64,000 nucleotides of DNA from contig MU839137.1 of assembly GCA_030685235.1 (NCBI GenBank), positions 1 through 64,000 of the forward strand, written 5' to 3'. Below are positions 1 to 14,489 of the stretch, piece by piece. Made by a program: the position numbers and the translations under genes. Source of the stretch: Copromyces sp. CBS 386.78. Taxonomy: Eukaryota; Ascomycota; Sordariomycetes; Sordariales; Sordariaceae. Numbering within the stretch: the first letter of the stretch is position 1; each line of letters starts with the position of its first letter. The notes under the pieces were generated by a model. That model was not told the origin of the DNA. It saw only the letters and a list, made by a program, of their open reading frames with translations, and did not search any database.

Positions 1-1399
1 GAATAATTATAAAGAAATATCTCAAATAAATTTCAATAGTTTTTTATAATTTATTTAATATTATTTAATATATTATTTTATTATACTTTCGAAATTAAAT
101 ATTATAGTATTTATATTATTTAAATCATTATTAAACTAATATAGAATCCTTTTTTATTTAATTGAAAATAAAATAATAATTATAAATAATAGCGTTCAAA
201 CTATTATATAATAAATAATTCTATTAAAAATTATATAAATATTATAATTTATTAAAATAATATAAAAAAAATTTTATTATAGAAATATTAATATAAATAT
301 TAAAAAGACTTTATAATAATATTTAAAGGTTATAAAAGAAAAAAAATATATTAAAGGTTTTTAATACTATTTATTTTTATACTAATCTTATTATTATATT
401 AAATTTATTAATAATTTAATAATAAAGTTAAAAGCCTAAATTTTTTAATAATTAAATATATAATTTGAAAATACAAAGAAATAAATATAATAAGTAATTA
501 ATAAAATAATTATTCTTTTCGAATTTATTATAAATTTATAATAAATTGAAGTTAGAGTTTTATAGAGGTTAATAAGTAGAAATTTAAATCGGTTATATAT
601 TAAAATTAAATTAAAAAGACTAATTTAAAATTATACCTAATTTAATTCTTAACCGATTTGACGTCGAAGAATATTATTAATTACTTTTAAGTATCCTCCT
701 TAATTAATAAAATAGTAAGCTAATCCTTAACCTCTTTAAAAGGGAATTTTTTCTAAATATTATATATAAGCTTTCCCTCCTCCTCTGTAGGACGTTGAAT
801 TCTAGGGCTTAAATTAATTTCGTATTAGTCTTAAATTGGTTGGAAATTATTTTTTAAGATTAATTAAGGATTAATTAGAAACTAGTTAGGGACTAATTAG
901 GGATTTTACATTTGACTTTAAATTAAATATAACCCTTATATTTCTAAGTTTTTATATCTTTAATAAGAATTTTGCTTAAAACGTTGCGAATAAATAAAAT
1001 ACGTATTTTAATGTAGGAGAGTTAAAGAAATTAGATTTTAAATTAATATAAAATTAATATTAAATAAATTATTAAATTTATAGTCCTATTCTTATTCTAG
1101 GGAAGAAATAATACTAAAACTAATTTTACTTTCTTTTAAAGGAAATGTATATCCTTTTCGATTATTTTTTCGTCGTCGTCGATATTATTGGCTATACGCT
1201 TTAATAAAGCCTTACTTTTTAAAAGGCAAAAAGGAGGAATTAAATCTCCGACGAAACTAAGATCGATTTACGATTCGTTATTGAATTAATCGATAGTAGC
1301 TATAAAATTATTATAGAAATTTAAGCTTAATTAATCCTATATTAATAAGAAATAAATTTATAATTAATAATTTAACTAATAATATATTCTAAAACGACG

Positions 1400-4300
1400 C
1401 CGAAACCGGAAACGCCGATTTCTGGTCAGGAAGTGCTCTAAAACGAAAACCGATAACGGCAATCGACTTAGGAGGGTTATTTACCCCCTCCGCGATGTCC
1501 TACGACGACTATAGCGATAGCGTTAAACCGTCGCTGCCGATAACGATTAATAAAAGTGCGAGTAGGCTTAAAAATAGCGTTTACAACCCCCTCGGAAGTA
1601 TTTTAGGATATAACAACCCTAACACCACATTTATTACAAAGACTTCGGAAAAGATAGAAAAAGATAATAAAACTATAAAGAAATTTATTACTATAGCGAA
1701 TAAAACTACGGACTATACCGCTATATTAACCGACGACCGTCGTTAGGTTCGAAAGTTCTTTTTCAAATTCGCGAAAATTTTTACGAAAAAAAGTAGGTTT
1801 AAAATATTTAAAGTAAATAAGGCCGTTAAAGCCCAATTTATTATTAAGAAGGATATTAATAATTTAAAGAAATTTATTTCGAAAGAAATAAAAAAAGACG
1901 TTTAAGAAGCGCCGAAGAAATAGGTTAATATTATTTAGAAATTGCCGGATAAGGTTAATACTACTTTCTATTATTTATTTACCATTATTATTAAAAAATT
2001 TATCCCCTCTAATTATAAATATTAATTTATTATTAAAGGGGCTTAAATTACCGCCGAATTTATTATATATTCGAATAATAATATAAAGTAAATTATTAAA
2101 AGTATTCTAAAGGAGAATTTATATAAAATAATCTACGCAACTATTAAAATAATAATAAACGGAAACTATATAATTATTTTTAATAAATTAATTAGCGATT
2201 AATATTAAAAGTATTAAATTTAAATTAAAATAGTCTTTAAAAAAGAGGCTATTATATTTTTAAATATTGTAGCTATTTTAGTTAAAGGAATCTTATAAGT
2301 TAATATCGATATAAAATAATCTAAATTAATTATATAAAAAATAAAGGCGAAGAATAAAGAGGTAGAAATTATTCGGGCTAAATTTTAAAAGAGATGCGAA
2401 GGGGAAGAGAGAAGAATATTCCTAATAGAAATTATAATTATAAAAGCTATAATTTTTTTTAAAAGAATTTTTTCCTCTAAAATAGCGGCGTATACGTATA
2501 CGAACCGTTCTAAATTATAGCCTTTACCTAATAATATTTTAAATATTAATATTTTAAATATATAGCGAAATTCTATTATTAAAAAGACATTTATAACTAT
2601 TATAATAAAATTAAATACGAAGGGCTATATATAGGAAAAGAGAATTACCTTTCGAATAAAAATAATTTTTTAATTTTTTATAAATTATATAAGAAGTTAG
2701 AATATTTTACTTTTAATAAGAAAAAGTACCCGCTCGTAAGAGTAGCCTATACGAAAATATTTATTAATTATATTAAAAGGTTTCGTAGTTTTATTATTTA
2801 TAAAGGATTAATTAAATTAATATTAGAACCGACAATAGAATTAAAAGAAAACATCGTAATCCTTAACGCCCCCTCCCAATTCTTATTTAATTATAATTTT
2901 AGAAAGATTATTTATAGGAAGAGGAAAAAGAGGCCGCTTTAAGAAAATTAGAAGTAACTTTCGGCCGAAACTTATAAATATAAACCCAATAAATATTTAT
3001 ACTTACTTTTAAAATATAAATAATTATACCCGTATTAATTCTATTACTATTACGCTTTCGATTACTACTATTATTTTTAAAGAAATAATACCCCCTTAGC
3101 CCGCCGTTAAATTAGAAGGAAGTTTTTTATAAAGTAATTAATAATTTAATTAAAAATATTCTATTAGAATATAGGGAAATTATACGAAAAAAGGAAAATA
3201 TTATTCGAATAACAGGAAACTTACAATATTATAGTAATTTAAAAGCCGGGCAAAAATTTAAATAAGGATATTTATTAGCCGAAGAGCGGTAGATATTATA
3301 ATATTAATTATTTAGAAAAGGGTAGAATAGTAATTTATATAAATAAAAAGTGGAATTTAAAGGATTTAAATTTCCGGGTTAAGAATGATTAGGCCGTAGC
3401 GATATTAAAGAATTTATAAGAATTAATAATTATTTACTTTATTTATTCCCTTATTTTCTTTTAAAGTATACCGGAATATTAATAGGGGTTTCCCCTCTTC
3501 GAACTCTTTAAAAAGAGACCTTTAACCGGCTAATATATAATTATAGGGGATTATAACCTTTATTACCCCAATTAGAATTTAAAGAATAGGATTAATTCGG
3601 GCGCCGTAAAATTATTTACGTAAGTACGGCAATAGAAATTTAATTTTATTACCCCCTATAAGGAATTAACGAAGTTCGGAAATACAATTAAAAGAGAGAA
3701 AAATAGGATAATTAATTATATATAAATTTTATAGGGTATTAAAGCCGAATATTAAGGAATATAACGGTACGGGCAAATAGGTTTAAATTATTACCTCTAA
3801 AAAATTTAAATTTAAATAAAAAAAAGAAATAGGAAAGTAGAAATAAAGGAAGGGTTTAATTAGAATTTAATAAACGTAGAAAAGGTATAGGAAGTAGCGA
3901 AAAAAAGAATATCGATCTTAAAGGGGATTAAGACGGTAGAAGAGTTCGAATTAAGATTTAATAGGTTCGACGGTAAATTCGTTAATATTATAAAAGAATT
4001 CGTCTTATACTGAAAGAAAAGTTAAAGAAGATAAGCGGACTAATAGAATTTAAAATATAAAATAATAACGAAGGAAGTATAATAAAAATAATAAATTTAA
4101 TTTAAGAATTAAATACTTTTAAATTAAAAAGAATTTATAGAGGCGGCGATAAAAAAGAAGAAATTTATTACGAAGATTTAGAAAGCGAAATAGCACAATT
4201 ATATTATAAGCGCGTCGAAAAACCTAAATAAATTTTCATTATTAGAGAGGTAAACTAGAATACAAAGCTATTATTTAGTAAATCCGCTAAAATTACTACC

Positions 4301-6700
4301 CTTCAAATAAAATAAATAAGCGAACGAAATCGAAAACTATAGTAGTAAAGTAAATATTTTTGCCGACTATTTCTTTTTAAAAGTAGAAGTCCCAACGGGC
4401 TATTTACTAAATTAGATTTAATTATTAAATAGCAATACCCTAATATTTATTAATAATTTAATTACCGAAGAGGATATTTGGGAAATCTTTTCGAAAATAG
4501 TATTTAATAAAGTATTAAGTATCAATTAATTTTTAAATAAATTTCTAAAAATATACAGAGAATTATTTAAGTAAACGATAACGGCTTTTACTATAGCGAA
4601 CTTTTAATTTAAATACTTCTCTTAACGGTTTAAGAATACGAAAGTAATTATTTTTAAAAAATTTAGAAAAAGCGCCGAATAGTAAAAATTGGCCGGGGTA
4701 TAACGGCTTATATCGTTTCTAAATAATATTAGAAAAATCTTCAAAGCCTTTATAGCTAAAAGGTTAATATAAATAGTAGAAGAGTATAATTTCCTCCCGG
4801 AAGGCTAAATAGGTAACCGGGTAGGCTATTTAACCGAATTTACTATCCGAATAATTACCGATATGGTTTATATAGTATAGAAATTTAAAGTTATAATATC
4901 TTTTATATTCTTCAATTTGAAGGGCGTATTTAATAGAATTAATTATAAATAATTTTTATATATACTATAAGAAATATAATTTTTAAAGTAAATCCTTTAA
5001 TAGGTTAATAATTTTATTATTAGAAGAAAAGGTTCTTTTTTTTTCGACGACGAAACCTTTTAACTTTATAATATTGTAGTAAGCGTATTATAAGGTTCCC
5101 CCCTCTTATTAATCTTTTTTATTCTTTTTATTACTTTATTATATTATAAATTAACTATTATTTAAAACGTAATTACCGTCGGCTTCGCTAACGATACTAA
5201 TATTATTATAATAATTAAAATTACCGAAGAAAATTATTAAACGTTCTAAGTAGTATAGGATATTTATTCGGGTTAGGTAATTAAAAGAGGGATAGAATTC
5301 GAAGTAAGTAAAACGGAACTTATATATTTTATACGGACGAGGGAACTAAGAACGGAAATTCTTTAAATTAGAAGAGTTATATTTAAATTAATAGAATTAA
5401 TTAAATTCCTTAGGGTTTGGCTAAATTGGAAATTTAATTATTAAATATACGCGGAAATAATAAAAAAGAAAATAATTATATAAACGAACGTACTAATATA
5501 ATTAGCGGCGAAGATTTAAGGTTATTTTTTTACGCGAATAAAGGAGATTTATACTAAATATATTCGAAGTACGATTATATACGGAATATTAGTTTTCTAT
5601 TAATTAATTAAAATTTATAGTAAATTACGAAAGATAGCGATTAGATTAATTAAATATTAAATTAAATATTTAAAAATTATCGCTAGGACGTATAAAATTA
5701 CGTTAATAAGGAATTTAAAAACGGAAATTTTTTATTTACCGTTCGACCTTTATTTTAATAAATAGGTTAAGGCCTTTAAAAAAAGGTTCGTTTATACGAA
5801 TTAAATAGGGTTCGTCCGAAGGATTATAATTTAAATAATTAATTATATTTAAATAAAGAGAATAAAAAGTTGGTTACCCGCCGATAGATTAGAAAGTAGT
5901 ACTACTAAAGTTAAGTAAATTAAAGAATAAATATTAATAGAGAAATTTCTAACGATTATAATAAGTCTGCCCCCGGTAATAAGGGTATAATTACCTTTAT
6001 TATAAATATTAGAATTAATTATTACAAATTATAAAGGGTAATTAGAAGAGGTAATAATAAAAGAGTAAGTATTGTATTATAATTACTAATTAGTAGCGGC
6101 AGTAATTAAATTAGGCCGACGGTACGAATTTATTATCGCCGATTTTAATCCGAAGTTTAACAGTAATATTATAAAATAGTATATAATTGGTACGAAATAA
6201 AAAAAGAAGGAAGTTTAATAATTAGAAGATAACGACGAATAGTATTTATTATTTAAAGCGAAGAATTCCTTTTTTATTTAAATAAGGACGGAAGTTATAG
6301 GCTTTTAGTCCTTCCTCTTCCAGAAAAAAGTTCTAAATATTATAATATTAATTTATTTTTACAGTATAAATAAAGAAACCTTTATATATATTGTCCTAAA
6401 TTATTTACGGATAGCCGATTATTAAATAATAGTAGCCGATTAACTATAGATAAAAGAAGAATTCTAAATTTATTTAGACGACGGAACCTAAATTAAAAGA
6501 ATTTTTTTATAAGTATTACAATTTAATAAATTAAATAAGTACCGTTTAATAATTAAATTAGAAGGAGAATAATATAATAAATTCGTATAGTTTTTATAAA
6601 TATATTCGATTATAATATTAGAATAAGAGAATATAAAAAAGATAAGAGGAGGAAGAATTAAATTATACTAATTATAATAATTATTTAATTACGAAAGCGG
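1400..6700 (+). mobile_element. Dead LINE-type retrotransposon (RIPed)
   Basis: Reading through stops on the + strand gives a recognisable non-LTR reverse transcriptase. From about 4703 one frame reads RLISFLNNIRKIF then LPEG (stop) IGNR, matching the conserved start of LINE RT domains. Near 5090 comes the GSPL motif. At 5181-5201 the frame reads GFANDTN, which corresponds to the catalytic F-A-D-D box with one Asp codon changed to AAC, exactly a RIP-type G-to-A change. About 20 codons on it reads FEVSKTEL, another RT block. The matching continues to about 5,860. Upstream, the open frame at 1495-1746 may be a remnant of ORF1, but no domain is recognisable. Element ends are guesses; no target-site duplication or poly-A tail was found. 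The family could be Tad-like or another LINE clade. Confidence 0.7.
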
Positions 6701-9700
6701 TACTGAAATAATTAATTAATATTCTTTATAGGCGAAGAGTTTACGGAATATATTAAATATTAATTCCTAATTTTTAGTAATTTCGTAATATTATTAAATT
6801 TAATTTTTATTAGCCGGAGGGGGACCGATAGGGCTATTAATTATTATTAGAGAATTAATATTAATATTTCCTCTATTAAAGCCGAAAATAGGAGTAGTAA
6901 AATAATTAGTTAAAAATATTTTACAATATCTTTTATACTAGTAATTTTCGATTTTTATATTCCAATAGTAAAGAAAGATATTAGGGTTATACGGGAGGCT
7001 ATCTATAGTTAAACGTTCGTATATATTTTTAAGGAAATCGATATAAATATTATAAAGATAACGAATTAGGGGATTAATATTATTTTAAGAGCGGGATAAA
7101 ATAATAATTGCAATTTAAACGGCATTATATTTATTATAATAATTTAATAAAGTATTTAATATATATTTCGTATTAATAAAAAAATAAATAGCGTTTTATT
7201 TATTAGCGTTTCGAAGAATATTAAAGAAGAAAACGAAAAGAAAATTATAAGAGGAAATTTATTTTTAATATTAATATAATAAATATATTTTACGAAGAAT
7301 ATACGGAATATAATTATATTAAGGGACGGGGTATTATAAATATAATTAATAAATTTTAAATTGTAGTAGAAGTAAAGAGTACGGCGGATAATATTAATTA
7401 ATATAATTAATAAAGAGAAGGGGAAGTAAATGTAAAGATAAGAAGGATTTATTAATTAAAAAGAAGGTTAAAGGCGGGGTTAGAAAATAATATTTAGATA
7501 AGGGCTTAAAATTCGGGCATTAGGGAAGAGGGGGGCGTAGGAAAGTAGGCGAATTTAAAGGACGGAAAATTTATTATATAAACGAAATTAATATTACATT
7601 TAATAATATTGCAATTAATACGAATTATAAAATTTAAAAGGTTAAATATATAGCCGGAAGGATAGTCGGGAATATAATTAATAGAAGAGGACGTTATTTT
7701 AAAAATTAATTAAATAGGGAAAAAAAGAAAATTCGAAAAATAGCGGCAGAGAAGAATTCTTATATAGAGGAAAAAGAAGGGCCTTTGCGCTTATATAAAT
7801 TTTAATAGAATTATAGGAATTTAAAGGATAATAACGAGGCGGGAATAAAAGTAAACGAAGGGGAAAGGACGATAGTTATAAGCGGTTTAAGAAGAAAGAG
7901 TAGCGTACAAAAATAGTATTTCGATTGTTCTAATATTAAATCGAAGGCGGTAGAGGGGAAGTAGCTTATTTACTAAGGCGGTAAGTAAGTATTATTATAA
8001 ATGGAATTAAAATAGAGTAAATGCGATTTATTTGCGACCGAAAGGAGCTAGCGGTTTTTATCCGACGGCACTTATCGCCGTACAGTTTCCTCTAAAGAAC
8101 TAGGAGAAGTACCCTATGCTAATAAGGCGCTATAGATAAGTAGTATAGGGAATAAGACTATTATTATTATTAATTAATAATTTACAAATTAAAAATTAAT
8201 TTTCTTTAAAAGTAGGGCCGCCCGGGCTATTTTTCTTAATAATAACCTTTATTTTATTAATTATTTTATATAGAGTAACGTACTTACGGAAATTAAAAAT
8301 TAAACCTTAATTGTATTAAGAAAAATAAAATAAATTAATATTAAATTAATTAAAAATTAATTATTAAAAAATATTAATTTAATATAAATTTATATCGTCG
8401 GTATATATAGTACTATTAAGTTTAATAAAATAATAAAAAACTTCGTTAACGGTAATACGAATATATCCGTCCTAAAATTAAATTATAATTAATTTTAAAT
8501 TAATTAATAATTAATTAAAGAATTTATTTATATTATTAAAGGTAAAGGGCGGTATACCTTCTAAGCGTTTCTTTAATACAAAATAATATTTATACGCTAG
8601 GTACTTCGAATAGTTGGGAACTATATTATAAATAATTATTGGATTAATCCTGGATTAATACTATAAAGGATTAGTAACCTTAAATTAAAGTAAAAAAAAG
8701 TTGAAAAAATTCTAAAAAAAATTTGAAAAAATTCTGAATTAAATTTGAAAAAAATTTAAAAGAAATATTATACGTACGAAAATTAAATTGAAGTTAGTTA
8801 AGGAAGAAAAGAGGAGAAAATTTAAAATTAGAAACGAAATTTAAAGGGGGGTTTTTATAATAGAAAGTTTACCTTTAAATAGTAATCAAACTACGTAACA
8901 AATTATATATAAGCGGTAATAAGTAGTAGAATATATATAAAGAATTATAAATAAGAAAGTATTATATAATTAAAAGTTGAGAGAAATTTTATAAGAGTTC
9001 AAAATAATTATCCTTTAAAATATTGAGAATATATTAATTCAAGATTAATCTAGGAATATTGAAAATAGAGTTTTATAATTGCAATTTTAATTCAATTTTA
9101 AGTTAAATAAATATATAATATATATTTAAATATTCTAAGTAATATTAAACATTATAGTAATAATATTGGATAGGTATATTAAATATTTATTAATTTTAAT
9201 AATCTATAATTATTTATATTAAAATAAAGAATAAAACTTTTATTTCTTTTAAAAAATATTTATTATATATAAAAGAAAAAAAAAGAATTAAAATAAATAG
9301 TTTAAAATAAGTTTATAATTTAAAAAGAAGATTATTAAATTTTAAAAGATTAATAATTATATATAGATTTTATATCCTTAAATTATTATTAAAAATAAGT
9401 ATTTATTACTTTTTAAATATTAAGAAATATTATCCTATTATAATTAAATGTTTAGTATTTAAAAATAAATAAATAATATAATAATTTAATAAAAATTATT
9501 TAATAATTATAATATGTTTAAACTTAAAGAATAAAGGATATGTAGGAAATTTCTAATATTGTAGTAGAATAATATATTTTAAAGTCGATTTAAGGATTAT
9601 TATATTGAAAATTCAACAAAAAGAAATTGAGAATATATATACGGATAATAGGCAGTAGAATCTATTTTATTCCTATTTACAATATATTTAGAATAAATTA

Positions 9701-10036
9701 CTAATATATATATTAAAAATAAATATATTATAAATTTAATATTTATTTATTAAATATTTGGTAAAATATATAAATAGTTTTACAAAGTATTTAATATTAA
9801 AATGAATAAATAATTGTAAGATTAATTTGAATTTAATATTACTTATATATAATATAAAAATAATATATTAGAAATTGAAATAAATTTAAGTATATTAGGA
9901 ACCTATTACAAATAGATTTAGACGTATTAAATATATAATGTATTTTAATAAAATTTATTCAATAAATTCTAAAAAGTTAAATAAGTATAATAATAAGTAT
10001 AATAAAAATAATTATATAATAAATAGATTATTAATA

Positions 10037-10330
10037 GGCTGGGAATAGATTTAAAATCCTTTTTATAAATTTAAACTAAATTAAAAATAATATATATTAT
10101 ATAACTTAAAAAACAACAATATTAAATAGATCATAAATATATTGGGAATAGATTTATTATCCTTTTTATAAAATTATACTAAATTTAATTAAGAAAAAAC
10201 TTATATTATGTAACTTAGAAAATAACAATATTAAATAGATTATAAAAAGACTAGAAATAGATTTAAGATCATTTTTATAAATTTAAACTAAACTTAATTA
10301 AGAAATAACTATTATATTATATAATTTAAC
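10037..10330. repeat. Three tandem repeats of about 105 bp
   Basis: A motif of the form G-R-A-ATAGATTTA followed by ATC-TTTTTATAAA and ACTAAA recurs at about 10,041, 10,144 and 10,253. Each copy is followed by a run containing TATATTAT-TAACTTA and AACAATATTAAATAGAT. Copies are 103-109 bp apart and differ by scattered transitions, consistent with RIP acting on an older tandem array. They end exactly where the AT-rich block ends. They could be the terminal repeat region of a transposon or a small satellite. Confidence 0.75.
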
Positions 10331-11747
10331 TATTGGTAAGCGAGCACAGTATAAATTCTTTTTTTACGTACGTTGAAGGCCTCCGATCAAGGTCCGAGGT
10401 CTGTCTTGGCATCCCTTTTGGGCATTCTTGGCGCTCCGTATGTGATCCGAGGTCAGACCTATGTGTGAGGTGAGCTAGCAACTCGGCTCTCACCTCCAGG
10501 CCAGGCGGGACCCCAGGGAAACCCCTCAGCAACCACAAGCCGGCGCAACAACATCCCAAGGCAGGGCAATGGAAATTCCCGCCCGCACAGCACGGCAAGC
10601 CGAAGAGAGCATTCACCCAGGGAGAACCCCGATGCGAGGCCGGCATGATTCCCTCCGCCTATCAGCCGAGTTTCTTTCCCTTCTAGAAAATCGCCAAGAT
10701 AAGAAAATTGCACTTGACAACCGAAATCGAATCGTCATGGTTACATTGGTTTCGTTCGGAATGTCAACAAATCGCATTTCTCCTCACTGCTGCCCCGGTC
10801 GCCGGGACCGGACCCTTAGTGCATTCGGATTTCATTCTTCTTCAGTGAATATCTCGGATGTGCAAACTGCACAGGTGCATGAAGATGGATAAGCCGCGGC
10901 CGTTAGGCAGGTGTGTTTTTGTCGACAGTAAGGTACGGCGCATAGGTATATGTATACTATATACCTAGGGACACCCTCCTTATATATTGCGGACGGACGG
11001 GATGCGGCAACGTCCAACGGTCAACGGTCTGACGTCCAACGGTTACAACGGTTTCAACATCCAACAGTTCAACTCAGGTCGGCCAAGGTTAATAATTAAT
11101 ATAGGCGACAGATTTTCATCACTTGCACGCACACACAGACACACACCTAACCGTAACCGTTAGTTATCCTTCACAGTGCGTTCGCAAACCAGCAGACAAG
11201 ACCATCATCGTAAGACTACTTTTTATCCAAATACTACCTCGCTACCAACTTCTCCGGAGTCCGGGGATTCTTACCTTTACCCAAAATCCATCCAAACAGA
11301 TGGCATGGTGCCATTTTTCTGACGGGCTGACGCGGGAAGCGAAAGGTTCTGAGCGTCCCCTCCTCGGGTCTGGCCAGGCCCGTTTGGAACATGTAGACAC
11401 ACCTAGACACGGGGTAGGTACCGAAGTAAGATGAGACATTGGGTAGAGGGACAACGGAACATCGATCGATGAATCTAATAACACTCACAACAGTGAGAAA
11501 AGAAACGTTTGTCATGTTGTCCGCAAGCCATGTTTCACCCGTGAAGATAATCTTGAACGCTAGACGATAATCGACATATTTTTAGGTCCGGACCATGTCA
11601 ATAGTGTTGATATTGAAATCGCTTGCTCTGACAATATACTCGTCTAGTAGACATCTTATAATCCGTATCATCACATCACCAAAAGATCCCCTTTCCCAAG
11701 CCCCAACCCATAATCCCCATCCCATCTCGCATCTCCCTTCATATAGT
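10331..11747. other. Intergenic, no gene seen
   Basis: Composition is normal and there are only short overlapping frames without family resemblance. A loose run of CAACGGT/CCAACAG-type units lies at about 11,008-11,075. The right part should hold the vps53 3' UTR and terminator. Confidence 0.6.
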
Positions 11748-14489
11748 CTAGTCATGACCACCACCCCCCGTAGGCGTAATATCCCTCTTCCCAAACCTCG
11801 CTCCCAGCGCTCCGATATCCCTCCTAAAGAAATTCCCAATATTCTTCAAATTCTCATTAATCGTCGCCTGCTTTTCCGATACCGCCGTTGTAGTTGTTGT
11901 CCCACCACTTGTCGCTCCTTCAGTTGTACTCATATCCCTCGCCGCACTCAACAATTTCTCCCCCAAACTCGTCGCCGCATCAAACCTGCTCGTCATCACA
12001 CTGCCACTTCCATGTGATGCATGATGACCTGGGACTCCTATCCCGCCGCCGATGCCGCCGCTTCCCATGGAAGCAAACAGCGGGGTTAGGAGGGGTGAGT
12101 TTTGGGCTAAAGTCCGGCCTACGCCGGCGCCGTCGCGGTGGATGGAGAAGAGCTCGAGAAGGTGCGAGTGGTCCTTCTTGGGAACGCCCTTGAGTTCGAG
12201 GATGCGCTTGAAGTTGGCGTCGGAGCGGTCGCCGATGAGGTTGAGGTAGGCTTGCACGAGCCCCTCGGGCGGGGAAGGGCGGACTTGGAGGGTTTTGAGG
12301 AGCGGGTCGATCTTGGTCATGGACTGGTTGACGCGCTTGATGTAGCTTGCTGGTGGTGGAGGAGGGGGTGGAGCGTTGGGGTCTGAAGGGGCACCCGGGG
12401 GTGGGTGGTTGGTGTTGTGGAAGGAGAGGAGGTTTTCGAAGGCTTTGGTTAGGATGTATTTGTCCAAGAGCATCTGTTGCCATTTTGTTAGTAAGGGATT
12501 TGGGGTTTCAGACGTGAAGAGGGGGTGCAAGACTCACCTGCTCAGCGCCAACTTCGCAAACAGGGCGGCACTGCACCACGTTGCCGATATACGCGTTGGC
12601 CATGTTCTCCACCAGGTGGTCACAGAACGCGCGAGCATACTGCGGCTTGACCACCAGCGGGAGAATCTCGGCCGCCTTGCCGTTGACTTTCTTCAGCAGT
12701 TCGCTCACGTACGAGCTGTGATCGCTGACACTTTCCATCCTGCTCCAGTTCGTGTTCTTCATCTCTCGCCATGCCGGTTCGCAGTCCACCTCAACCTTGT
12801 GCACCAAGGCGAGCACGGCTGCGCTAGCAACGCCCATGAAAGCATCTGCTTGGGTCGAAAGATCAACCTTGGATGCCATCTCGGGGTCGATCCTCTTCTT
12901 GATGTTGTCTTCAAGCTGATTGGCATTGGTGTGCCAAAAGTCCGCAGTGTTGAGAACCAATACGATGTCCTGCACCTGAGGCCCCTGCAGTCCGCCCCGC
13001 TGAAGGATGGTGAAGAGAACTTGCTGCGCGTATTCGTCCAAGTACTTCGCTAGTGTTTTGGCCAAATCCAACAGCCGCTCGCCAGTAGACAGCTTGGCGC
13101 ACTGTGATAGCGTGAGTTTGTAAAAGTGGAAGAGTTCGATGGCCGAGGGGATAACCGCCTGTGGGGAGAACTCCTCGTCTGGCGGTATGAGCGGTTGCGA
13201 CTTGTACTTGGGTATCATGCCAGCCAGCGTCTTGTCCTGCGACTCAACCCAGAGACTCAGATACGGTTCGAATGCGACCGAGATAGAGCCATTGAAATTC
13301 GACACCCGATCATCCGCCGAGCTCAAAGTATCGATGCTAGCCCGGACCTCGCTCGAAAACCGGCGCTCAAGGCTCTGCTCAAAGTCCATCGTCTCCTGCA
13401 AGCAGCTTAACAACAGATTGACGTCAATCTTGTTGGTGCCTCCATCCGTCCTCCGCATGCTCTTCTCCAGTATCCCCTTGAAATCCTCCCTCGTGCCATC
13501 GCAAAACGCCATCGACAACGTCTCGTTAACGCGCCAGTGCGCGGGAAATATGGCAGAATGCTCACTCTCGTGCGTCTGCAACATCCGTCGGAACCAAGCA
13601 TAGCGCCGCCCAATGTTGTCCAAACTGCCCGCCTCGTCGTTGCCCCGGAAGACGGAGCGGTACTCGCGCAGCTCCGTGTTGACATACCACGTCATCAACC
13701 GTGCCTTTGCCTGCTCCCCTAGCGCATCCATAACCAGACAAGCTTCGGCCAACGTGCCGCGCCGGGCGGCAACCTCGCCCTTGGCGAACGCCATCTCAAA
13801 GTCCTCGCACACTTGCTCCAGGAGTTCGCGCTGTAGCTCGCTGACGTTTCGGCTCAGGACGGCGATTTGTTCGATGCTTCGGTAGCTGTTAAAGTGGCGC
13901 ATCAGCTGGAGCACAGCCTGTAGAAGGCCGGCGCACTCGCGGTATTGGCGAGTCTTGGCCAAGCCTCGGAGCTGGTCGTAGGCGGTGGTGAGCATCTGCA
14001 GACGCTTGAGGGCGGTCATGCTGTGGGTGAGGTTTCGCTTGGTGCCGTCGAGTCGCTTGATGTCGGCGGTCATGGTGGTGATGTCTCGCTCGGTCTGCAG
14101 GGCGCGATTGCGGACGCTCTCGATGCGCTGGAATAGGGAGGCCAGCTCGGCCTGGGCGGACTGCATGCGCTCGAGCGACGAGTCGGGCCCGTAGGCCTGG
14201 GCGGTCTCGAGCGAGTCGATCGACTTGGTGAGCTCATCTTTCTGTCGCTGGAGAGTGGAAGATACGCGGCCGACGGAGGAGACGGTGGACGGGTGGGAGA
14301 AGAGGAGGTTGAGGTGCGCGATCGGGTCGTATTCAACTGTGATCGGCGGCGACAATATGTTTTAGTATGATGACGTTTGCCAGTAGTACCAGGACCCTGC
14401 CGGGCACCGTAATAGCTGAGACCTGTAGATGGATCACACAATCACGTACCCGAATCAAGCGACAACTGCTCCGCCAAAACGATGTTCAT
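11748..14489 (-). CDS. vps53: GARP complex subunit Vps53
   Basis: This gene encodes the Vps53 subunit of GARP, the tethering complex that captures endosome-derived vesicles at the trans-Golgi. Three exons are proposed: 14489-14450, 14336-12538 and 12473-11748. The first exon is only 40 nt and reads MNIVLAEQLSLDS. Its GTACGT donor and a CAG acceptor join in phase to give SVEYDPIAHLNLLF, the usual start of the Vps53 N-terminal domain. The second intron has GTGAGT, a TACTAAC branch site and CAG. The product is about 854 residues. The N-terminal coiled-coil half holds the conserved block RYAWFRRML. The C-terminal part holds ASYIKRV and FKRILELKGV, as in human and yeast Vps53. A Pro-rich linker (PNAPPPPPPP) and a Gly/Ser/Thr-rich tail are low-complexity additions. 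The exon 1 start is an inference from splice phase and is well supported. Confidence 0.93.

Larger units (their letters stand above)
1..10330. repeat. RIP-mutated AT-rich block
   Basis: The whole stretch is dominated by A, T and TpA steps, with stop codons in every frame. The longest surviving open frame is only 83 codons (1495-1746). Composition changes abruptly to normal gene-like DNA near 10,330. This is the signature of repeat-induced point mutation, which converts C:G to T:A in duplicated DNA of Neurospora-type fungi before meiosis. Scattered islands richer in G and C (for example 1390-1500 and 8030-8110) show that mutation was not complete. Such blocks are normally heterochromatic in Neurospora (H3K9me3, cytosine methylation); that state is inferred here. 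A dead LINE occupies the left part (separate entry). I could not identify the rest (about 6.7-10.0 kb). It could hold further elements. Confidence 0.9.

Noticed and set aside
10326..10892. Overlapping frames of 84-107 codons on both strands right of the RIP boundary
   Set aside because: Both strands are equally open, there are no motifs and no splice logic. Chance frames at the composition change.
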